Below the pieces are notes generated by a model. It searched no databases. It had not been told where the DNA came from and worked only from the letters and a program-made list of their open reading frames with translations. Source: Brevinematales bacterium (GTDB lineage Bacteria > Spirochaetota > Brevinematia > Brevinematales > Thermospiraceae). Taken from it: a DNA stretch of 35,069 nucleotides. The stretch is taken from NCBI GenBank assembly GCA_013177995.1, contig JABLXN010000020.1:1-35069 (forward strand), in the 5' to 3' direction. This document shows positions 28,995-35,069 of this stretch, piece after piece. Within the stretch, counting starts at the first letter, position 1; every line of letters starts with the position of its first letter. The translations under genes were made by a program, and so were the position numbers.

Positions 28995-31691
28995 ATGGCT
29001 GAGAAACCAAAATATGTGTACTTTTTTGGTGCCGGCAAGGCAGAAGGTAATGGGAAAATGAAAGACCTTTTAGGAGGGAAGGGAGCCGGGCTTGCGGAAA
29101 TGACCAGCATTGGACTACCTGTACCGGCTGGCTTTACGATTACCACCGAAGTGTGTGAACTCTATTACAAGAATAACAAGCAGTATCCCGCCGGTCTCAA
29201 GGAAGAGGTGGAGGAACACCTCAAGCGTCTTGAGAACCTTGTAGGCAAAAAACTCGGTGACCCGGAGGATCCCCTTCTGGTTTCCGTGCGTTCAGGGGCA
29301 CCTATCTCCATGCCAGGTATGATGGAAACCATCCTCAACCTTGGCTTGAATGACAAGTCAGTCGAAGGGCTTGCTCGCAAAACCGGCAATCGCCGTTTTG
29401 CCCTTGATGCTTATCGTCGGTTTATCATGATGTATGGATCCATCGCCATGGGTGTGCCTCGTGAAGAGTTTGATGAGGCCTTTGATCATATCAAGGAGGC
29501 CAAAACCCGCAAACGCCTCGGCATTCCTCGTGGACAAAAGGTGCAGGACACCGATGTCAATGAAGAGGAACTTGAGGAACTGATCAAAGAGTTCAAGGAT
29601 ATCTACAAACACCATGTGAAAAAGGATTTCCCCCAGGATCCCCATGAACAGCTCTGGGGGGCTATCCGGGCTGTGTTTGATTCCTGGATGGCAGACAAGG
29701 CGGTTACTTACCGCAAGGTAGAAAAGATCACCGGTATCCGTGGAACAGCCGTCAATGTGGTGCAGATGGTCTTTGGAAACAAGGGAGACACCAGTGGGAC
29801 CGGTGTTTGTTTCACCCGTGATCCCAGTACGGGAGAAAATGTGTTCTATGGAGATTTTCTCCCCAATGCTCAGGGAGAGGATGTGGTGGCAGGTATTCGT
29901 ACCCCGCTCAAGCTCTCTGAATTTGAGAGAACCATGCCAGAGGCCTACAAGCAGTTAGTGGAAGTTCGCAAGATCCTTGAGACGCATTACAAGGATATGC
30001 AGGACCTTGAGTTTACCGTCGAAGAGGGCAAGCTCTACATGCTCCAGTGCCGCAGTGGAAAACGCACGCCTATTGCGGCCTTTAAGATCGCGGTGGACAT
30101 GGTGAATGAGGGTTTGATCACCAAAGAAGATGCTATCATGAGAATTCGACCGCAGGATATAGAGGGGCTCTTCTATCCTATCATTGATCCTTCTCAGAAG
30201 GAAGAACTCAAGAAAAACTTTATTGTTCAGGGTATTGATGCGGTTCCCGGGGCAGCCACGGGGCGTGTGGTGTTTACCGCCAAAGAGGCAGAGGAATGGG
30301 CCGCCAAGGGAGAAAAGGTTATCCTTGTTCGCCGGGAAACCAGTCCCGAGGATGTGGGTGGTATGCATGCCGCTCAGGGTATTCTCACCTCGACAGGTGG
30401 AAAGACCTCTCACGCTGCTGTGGTTGCCCGTGGGTGGGGAAAATGCTGTATCGTGGGATGTGAAAAGATGGAAATTGACTACAACAAAGAGGAATTCCGT
30501 GTCGGGGATATTGTGGTGAAGAAGGGTGATGAGATTACCCTCAATGGAAGCACAGGAGAGGTGTTCAAAGGGGCTATGAAACTCATCAAACCCACCCCTC
30601 CCGAACAGTATTATACCCTTATGAAATGGGCGGACGAGATTCGCAGGCTCCGTGTCAGAACCAATGCGGATACCCCCTATGATGCTCAGAATGCTATCGA
30701 GATGGGGGCTGAGGGTATAGGGCTCTGTCGTACGGAGCATATGTTCTTTGATACGGAGGAACGTCGTTTGGCCATTCAGAGTATGATTATTGCGGATACC
30801 TATGAACAGAGGGTGAAAGCTTTAGAGAAGCTTCTTCCCTTCCAGAGAAATGACTTCATCGGCATATTCAAGGCCATGGATGGGAAGCCAGTGACCATTC
30901 GCTTGATTGACCCGCCACTTCATGAGTTTGTTCCTCATGGCTGGAACGGCCAGGAGGTGCTTGCCCAGAAACTCAAGGTTCCTGTGGACAAGATTCGCCA
31001 GAGAGTGGCTCAACTCGAAGAAGCCAACCCCATGCTCGGTCATCGTGGTTGTCGATTGGCGATAACCTACCCTGAGATTCAGGATATGCAGGTCAGGGCT
31101 ATCATGGAGGCAGCCTGTGAATGTACCAAACAGGGAATCAAGGTATTCCCGGAGATTATGGTGCCCCTTGTGATGGACAAGAAAGAGTTTGAGATTCTTG
31201 AGAAGCGTATCCGTGAGGTGGCCGACAAGGTGCTTGAAGAGAACAAGATGAAGATAGAATACAAGGTCGGGACGATGATTGAGGTTCCAAGGGCGGCTCT
31301 TCTTGCTGATAAGATCGCTGAGAGGGCAGAATTCTTCTCCTTTGGAACCAATGACCTGACCCAGATGACCATGGGGCTTTCTCGTGATGATGCCGGTCGG
31401 TTCCTGCCGGACTATGTGGATGAGAAGAAAACAGGTATCTTCAAGGCTGATCCCTTCCAGTCTCTTGATCAGGAAGGTGTGGGAATGCTTGTAAAATGGG
31501 CTATTGAGAAAGGGAGGTCAACAAGACCCAATCTCAAGATAGGTATCTGTGGAGAACATGGTGGCGATGCGGCCTCGGTGAAGTTCTGTCATCGTGTGGG
31601 CATGGATTATGTTTCCTGTTCTCCCTTCCGTGTGCCGATTGCCCGTCTTGCCGCAGCCCAGGCGGTGATAGAAGAAAAGATGGGCAAATAA
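28995..31691 (+). CDS. ppdK: Pyruvate, phosphate dikinase
   Basis: An 898-residue cytosolic enzyme that interconverts pyruvate, ATP and phosphate with PEP, AMP and pyrophosphate. Order of domains: N-terminal ATP-grasp region starting GGKGAGLAEM, swivelling domain with the catalytic His473 in GGKTSHAAVVARG, and the C-terminal PEP/pyruvate barrel with GLCRTEHMF, NDLTQMTMGLSRDD and the catalytic Cys852 in GICGEHGG. The length is typical. The SD GGGAGG precedes ATG at 28995. It has its own promoter and a terminator 20 bases after the stop, so it is monocistronic. Confidence 0.97.
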   Translation: MAEKPKYVYFFGAGKAEGNGKMKDLLGGKGAGLAEMTSIGLPVPAGFTITTEVCELYYKNNKQYPAGLKEEVEEHLKRLENLVGKKLGDPEDPLLVSVRSGAPISMPGMMETILNLGLNDKSVEGLARKTGNRRFALDAYRRFIMMYGSIAMGVPREEFDEAFDHIKEAKTRKRLGIPRGQKVQDTDVNEEELEELIKEFKDIYKHHVKKDFPQDPHEQLWGAIRAVFDSWMADKAVTYRKVEKITGIRGTAVNVVQMVFGNKGDTSGTGVCFTRDPSTGENVFYGDFLPNAQGEDVVAGIRTPLKLSEFERTMPEAYKQLVEVRKILETHYKDMQDLEFTVEEGKLYMLQCRSGKRTPIAAFKIAVDMVNEGLITKEDAIMRIRPQDIEGLFYPIIDPSQKEELKKNFIVQGIDAVPGAATGRVVFTAKEAEEWAAKGEKVILVRRETSPEDVGGMHAAQGILTSTGGKTSHAAVVARGWGKCCIVGCEKMEIDYNKEEFRVGDIVVKKGDEITLNGSTGEVFKGAMKLIKPTPPEQYYTLMKWADEIRRLRVRTNADTPYDAQNAIEMGAEGIGLCRTEHMFFDTEERRLAIQSMIIADTYEQRVKALEKLLPFQRNDFIGIFKAMDGKPVTIRLIDPPLHEFVPHGWNGQEVLAQKLKVPVDKIRQRVAQLEEANPMLGHRGCRLAITYPEIQDMQVRAIMEAACECTKQGIKVFPEIMVPLVMDKKEFEILEKRIREVADKVLEENKMKIEYKVGTMIEVPRAALLADKIAERAEFFSFGTNDLTQMTMGLSRDDAGRFLPDYVDEKKTGIFKADPFQSLDQEGVGMLVKWAIEKGRSTRPNLKIGICGEHGGDAASVKFCHRVGMDYVSCSPFRVPIARLAAAQAVIEEKMGK

Positions 31692-31710
31692 TTGTATCTA
31701 TGAGGCTTTT

Positions 31711-31745
31711 GGGGCTGTCTCAGGAGGTGAGGCGGCCCCTTTTTT
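31711..31745 (+). terminator. Terminator of ppdK
   Basis: GGGGCTGTCTCA (31711-31722) pairs with TGAGGCGGCCCC (31728-31739), with one or two G-T pairs, and is followed by six T. Confidence 0.86.
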
Positions 31746-31799
31746 GTTCTTGGTAACGTTGTTTCACCAAGGGAATTATCGTAAGGAGAAAGGGGAGAT

Positions 31800-31828
31800 T
31801 TGACTTTTTGAATAGAATGTGATATGAT
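31800..31828 (+). promoter_or_regulatory. Promoter of the coiled-coil gene
   Basis: TTGACT (31800-31805) and TATGAT (31823-31828) are 17 bp apart. Confidence 0.72.
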
Positions 31829-31851
31829 GTAGGTGAAAAAAGGAGAGAAAA

Positions 31852-32496
31852 ATGGCAGCGCTTATTACTCTCTATCGAGTTCTCAGTAAAACAGCGGGTG
31901 AAGAGGAAGCAGCGCAGGTTATTCAGGAACTGGAGAGTTATATTCACGAACTCAAGGAACATCATGCCACAAAAGAGGATATTGAAGCATTAAGAGAAGA
32001 CTTTCACTTGATGTTGGAACAAATGGATAAACGTTTCGAACAGGTAGAGAAACGTTTTGAACAGGTGGATAAAAGATTTGAACAAGTAGACAAAAGATTT
32101 GAGCAAGTAGAGAAAAAATTTGAACAGGTGGATAAGCGGTTAGAGCAACTTGATAAGCGTCTTGATCTGATGAAAGAGGAAATGGACAGGCGCTTTGAGC
32201 AGGTAGATAAGCGTTTTGAGCAGGTTGACAGGCGTCTTGATCTGATGAAAGAGGAGATGAACAGGCGCTTTGAGCAAGAGGATAAGCAATTTGAACAGGT
32301 TGACAGACGTTTTGACTTGATGAAAGAAGAGATGGAGAAGCAGATATCCCTTCTCAGAGAAGAGATGGAGAAGCGTTTTGGGCAGGTGGACAAAAGGTTT
32401 GAGTTTATGCAGTGGTTGATTACCATGGGATTTACGGTGGTTTCTCTTTTGATAGGAGGGTTGGGAATTTTTATAGGTTTTGTTTTTCATGGATGA
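31852..32496 (+). CDS. Heptad-repeat coiled-coil protein with C-terminal membrane anchor
   Basis: A 214-residue protein. After a helical N-terminal domain (1-57) comes a long coiled coil (about 59-187) built from repeats of KRFEQVD-type heptads. Residues 104-128 and 129-153 are a tandem duplication of a 25-residue unit (7+7+11, starting LDLMKEEM). A single membrane helix (about 188-211) ends the protein, with only a few residues beyond. It is similar in layout to DUF1640-like coiled-coil membrane proteins but I cannot assign a role. At DNA level the heptads are 21-bp repeats, so the number of units can change by recombination. SD AAAGGAG precedes the ATG. Confidence 0.8.
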   Translation: MAALITLYRVLSKTAGEEEAAQVIQELESYIHELKEHHATKEDIEALREDFHLMLEQMDKRFEQVEKRFEQVDKRFEQVDKRFEQVEKKFEQVDKRLEQLDKRLDLMKEEMDRRFEQVDKRFEQVDRRLDLMKEEMNRRFEQEDKQFEQVDRRFDLMKEEMEKQISLLREEMEKRFGQVDKRFEFMQWLITMGFTVVSLLIGGLGIFIGFVFHG

Positions 32497-32590
32497 GGTG
32501 GAGCGTTTTTTGATGAAAAGGGGAAAGTAAAAAAGGGAAAAATTTCATCTTTAGGAGATATTCATCGTAATAGATAATGGGAGGTTTCCC

Positions 32591-33556
32591 ATGAAGAGGA
32601 TAAAAGGACATGTGGGGGGGCTTCTTGTAGCCTTTTTGCTCGCAGGGTGTAATGTTTTCAGTATCTTCAATACGACCGATGTCTCAAAAGAGACCAATGT
32701 GGATTACCTTTTAGGGCTTGGGGAATACTATATCCAGAATATGGAGTATGACAAGGCGTTTGAGGTTTACAGTCGGGCTGTGGAACTGGAACCAGGAAAT
32801 GCAAAGGCTCTTGAGGGGCAGGCCACAGCCGCTCTCTATCGAGAGGTGCCATATACCAATGTGATTCTGGCTATTGTGAAGAATGATAGTACACTTCTCT
32901 CCCGGAATGGTCTTTATCGTGCAGGTGGGATAGTTTCTTCAAATATGCTCAAGATTATCCAGGGAAAGGCGAAAGGGCTTGCTTCCAATGATGTTCAGAT
33001 CAATACGGTATTTTTCTTGGTGGGCAATTTGTATGCTGTTTTTCTCGAACTGGATAGTAATGGGAATGGAAATGTGGAGAGTGATGGAGGAGATCTTTTT
33101 ATTCTCAATAGCGATTTTACGGTGGATAACAATACCACTAATCGATCTTTTGTGGATTTTGCTCAGGCAGGTGTTGTTTTTCAGAATCGTCGTCCTGTGA
33201 TTTCTACGCTGCTCACCTATAGTGATGTGGCTCTTTCTAATATTATGGGTCAGTTGATAAGTGAACAAACTCGTTCGCTTTTTGGTTCTTTGACGGAAGG
33301 TTTTTCTGCTATTCGCTCGTCTGTGGAAGAGATTCTCACCATGAGTGAGTTTGCCACCAATCTTCTGGGAACCAATAATCCGGATGAGGTTACCAATCTC
33401 ATTGTCCAGGGAGGGTATCCCCAGACTCCAGCGGGGTATGCCGCGTTTACCAATGACTTGGCTCAGGCCGGGATAACCAACTGGCTTGAGGTGACTAATG
33501 CCTTCCCGGATCTTGTTGGTGGGCTTGATGCCATCAGTAATTATTTTGGTTTGTAG
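32591..33556 (+). CDS. TPR lipoprotein
   Basis: A 321-residue lipoprotein with lipobox LLAGC (Cys20). One or two tetratricopeptide helix pairs occur early (VDYLLGLGEYYIQNMEYDKAFEVYSRAV, LEPGNAKALEGQA-type). A Ca-binding-like loop DSNGNGNVESDGGD follows near residue 155, and the C-terminal third is helical with many Asn and Thr. It is 9 bases before the outer-membrane protein gene and probably works with it in the outer membrane. SD GGGAGG precedes the start. The 94 bases before it hold nothing I recognise beyond a weak -10-like GATAAT. Confidence 0.78.
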   Translation: MKRIKGHVGGLLVAFLLAGCNVFSIFNTTDVSKETNVDYLLGLGEYYIQNMEYDKAFEVYSRAVELEPGNAKALEGQATAALYREVPYTNVILAIVKNDSTLLSRNGLYRAGGIVSSNMLKIIQGKAKGLASNDVQINTVFFLVGNLYAVFLELDSNGNGNVESDGGDLFILNSDFTVDNNTTNRSFVDFAQAGVVFQNRRPVISTLLTYSDVALSNIMGQLISEQTRSLFGSLTEGFSAIRSSVEEILTMSEFATNLLGTNNPDEVTNLIVQGGYPQTPAGYAAFTNDLAQAGITNWLEVTNAFPDLVGGLDAISNYFGL

Positions 33557-33565
33557 GGGAAAAGA

Positions 33566-34696
33566 GTGAAAAGGTGGATGGTTGTTTTTCTTGTGGTTGT
33601 TTCTGGTTGGGCGGTGGAATGGAAGCTTCGGGTACCAACGGATATTTTAGCCACGGGTGGGGCTGGTATAGCTGCCGATGACAAGACGGGGCTTCTTTTT
33701 ATGAATCCGGCGGTCTATGCAATGATGGGAGGGAGACGTTTTCTTTTGGGTTCGTTTGGGGGAGGGGCCAATTTCTCCCTTGTGGATATCTATGATATCT
33801 ATAATCAGCTGGCCAAAAATTCAAATGATTTAGCTTCGCTGACGCCTGATCAATGGAAGAAGCTCTCTTCTCTGAGTTTGTATACATCAATGATAGGGCC
33901 ACTCTATCTTGGTTATATGGGGGACAATGTGGGTATTGTGCTTTTCAATGATTTTCGGACGTTTGTGAAACAGAAGGTTTCTCCGATTGTGCCCTATTTT
34001 GAGTGGGCGAGTTACTTAGATATTGGGCTTCAGATGGGGGCGGGGTTTGGGCTTCCGGATGTGGGATGGTTGCCAAGACAGGCGAGGCTTTATGGTGGTA
34101 TCAGTATCAAGATTCTCAACAGGGTAAAGTATGAGAACGAAAGGTTGTCTCTTCTTGAACTCATGGACAAGGTGAATGCTATTATGTCTTTTCAGGATGG
34201 GTTTTTGATGGGACAGGCCATTGGTTCGGATGTGGGGCTGTTGTATAAACAGGATCGCTGGCGTGTGGGGCTTGTGGTGAGGGACTGGTTTACCACTAGT
34301 TTTCAGTGGGTGGCGTATGATGCACGGTTCAAGGTGATTTCCAATGAAGCGGGGATGACGACGTGGTGGCCTTCTGTGGATGTGGGGGTGGCGTATCAGT
34401 TGGGGAGTGTTCTTTCCAAGTATCTCTTTGGGAATGTGGTACTCTATGCGGATATGGTCAATATTACCGATTGGCGGGAAAATGGGTGGCTCAAAACTCG
34501 TTTTGGGGTGGAAGGAAGGATGTTTGGGTTTCTTCTGGTGAGGGGAGGTCTGTATAAAGGATATCCCACCGTGGGTGTTGGACTGGATTTTCCTTTTGTG
34601 AAGACGCATATGACCTACTATACTGAGGAGTTGGGGACTATTCCCGGGGCTTCTCCACTGCCTATTCTTGTCTCGGAGACACAGTTCGTGTTTTGA
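33566..34696 (+). CDS. Outer-membrane barrel-like protein
   Basis: A 376-residue exported protein starting with GTG. A signal peptide (KRWMVVFLVVVSGWAVEW) precedes a segment like DILATGGAGIAADDKTGLLFMNPAVYA, the start seen in PorV/FadL-like and DUF5723-like barrels. The rest is alternating aromatic beta strands and ends in the C-terminal phenylalanine (ETQFVF) typical of barrel proteins recognised by BAM. It follows the TPR lipoprotein by 9 bases, and the pair looks like an outer-membrane assembly or transport unit. The substrate is not known. Confidence 0.78.
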   Translation: MKRWMVVFLVVVSGWAVEWKLRVPTDILATGGAGIAADDKTGLLFMNPAVYAMMGGRRFLLGSFGGGANFSLVDIYDIYNQLAKNSNDLASLTPDQWKKLSSLSLYTSMIGPLYLGYMGDNVGIVLFNDFRTFVKQKVSPIVPYFEWASYLDIGLQMGAGFGLPDVGWLPRQARLYGGISIKILNRVKYENERLSLLELMDKVNAIMSFQDGFLMGQAIGSDVGLLYKQDRWRVGLVVRDWFTTSFQWVAYDARFKVISNEAGMTTWWPSVDVGVAYQLGSVLSKYLFGNVVLYADMVNITDWRENGWLKTRFGVEGRMFGFLLVRGGLYKGYPTVGVGLDFPFVKTHMTYYTEELGTIPGASPLPILVSETQFVF

Positions 34697-34699
34697 GGG

Positions 34700-34852
34700 G
34701 ATTTTTATCATCAGATAGTGAAAGATGGGAATGACGACTGGCGTCCTGATCTCAATGGGGACTACAGCAGGGTGTTTATGGAGTTGTTTAAGGATAGCAG
34801 AGGAAGATTTATTTATGATTTAGTAGGATATTATTTTCTGTTAACTCAATGA
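34700..34852 (+). pseudogene. C-terminal coding remnant with no start
   Basis: A frame of 50 codons from just after the barrel gene's stop encodes an ordered peptide (IVKDGNDDWRPDLNGDYS, then FMELFKDSRGRFIYDLVGYYF) and ends at a normal stop at 34850-34852. It has no SD or credible start. It looks like the 3' end of a lost gene, perhaps a relative of the secreted protein that starts 30 bases later. The family is a guess from the context. Confidence 0.4.
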
Positions 34853-34882
34853 ATGGTGTAAAGATAAGAGAGGAGGAGAGAT

Positions 34883-35069
34883 ATGATAAGACATATAGGT
34901 ATAATTTTTGTTTTGTGGTGTTTCTTTTCAGGGCATCTTTTGGCGTTTGTGAAATATTTTCATGCGGATAGTATGATTACGGGGAAGGTTGTTCTGGATT
35001 ATTCTCCTATAAATATAGTGGATAATAATCTAACCACCTGCTGGGCCTACAATACTCCGGACAAAAAAT
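34883..35069 (+). CDS. Secreted protein, discoidin-like start (cut by right edge)
   Basis: The ATG at 34883 follows GGAGGAG and opens a frame of 62 codons to the window end. A signal peptide (IRHIGIIFVLWCFFSGHLLAF) is followed by YSPINIVDNNLTTCWAYNTPDK. That block resembles the entry motif of NADase-type glycan-binding or discoidin-like domains, where a strand with YSP, then D-N-x-L-T-T-x-W, is conserved. A surface or periplasmic glycan-binding role is possible. It is the only gene in the window's right end with no visible 3' end. Confidence 0.6.
   Translation, partial: MIRHIGIIFVLWCFFSGHLLAFVKYFHADSMITGKVVLDYSPINIVDNNLTTCWAYNTPDKK

Noticed and set aside
32023..32420. Tandem 21-bp repeats as a noncoding minisatellite
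   Set aside because: They keep one frame through a gene with a start, SD and membrane anchor, so they are coding heptads.
1..35069. CRISPR array or tRNA/rRNA genes
   Set aside because: The repeats here are interspersed at irregular distances without equal spacers, and no tRNA T-loop or rRNA block was recognised.

Overview
The window reads as chromosomal DNA of a Gram-negative bacterium, most likely a spirochaete. The support is several lipoproteins with LAGC, LLGC and LLAGC lipoboxes, an outer-membrane barrel-like protein, coiled-coil membrane proteins, and long GT-B and PAS proteins. The spirochaete placement is an inference from gene style, not from a marker gene. No rRNA, tRNA, CRISPR array or transposase was recognised.

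Left edge (1-2085): an AT-rich accessory cluster. It opens with the C-terminal end of a TNT-type (NAD+ glycohydrolase) toxin, followed at once by a likely immunity gene, a toxin-like remnant, a membrane protein with a PH-like region, and a DUF3467 protein. From 2092 to 2477 there is a noncoding array of a 19-bp REP-like repeat.

Core block (2513-7266): a clear sigma70 promoter drives argF, a GT2 glycosyltransferase and argH. A convergent short-chain reductase and a YbhB/PEBP protein follow on the minus strand. From 7343 to 8281 lies a noncoding element of about 900 bp with imperfect terminal inverted repeats of about 36 bp and a 19-20 bp flanking direct repeat. It contains a second, inverted copy of the REP array.

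Middle (8357-15159, plus strand): ssb, a complete oligopeptide ABC importer oppABCDF with a hairpin attenuator after oppA, and a small ferredoxin. On the minus strand (15150-24336): trpF, a PHP-glycosyltransferase fusion, a four-gene envelope operon that contains aroQ, and a PAS/PAS/PAS/PAS/GAF protein without an output domain.

Right part: a minus-strand operon of a natural GalT-GalK fusion and an FMN glutamate-synthase-like protein. On the plus strand are ppdK, a heptad-repeat membrane coiled-coil protein, a TPR lipoprotein, an outer-membrane protein, a coding remnant, and a secreted protein cut by the right edge.

The most unusual content is in the noncoding DNA. A 199-208 bp element occurs in four copies (8833-9040, 22111-22309, 24458-24665, 28669-28869), with one end formed by a 13-bp-stem hairpin and the other end a half-copy of that hairpin. 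The 19-bp REP-like motif occurs at least 14 times in three clusters. The 900-bp element with inverted repeats at 7363-8262 looks like a non-autonomous mobile element. All three types sit between genes, mostly at operon boundaries and often beside terminators.
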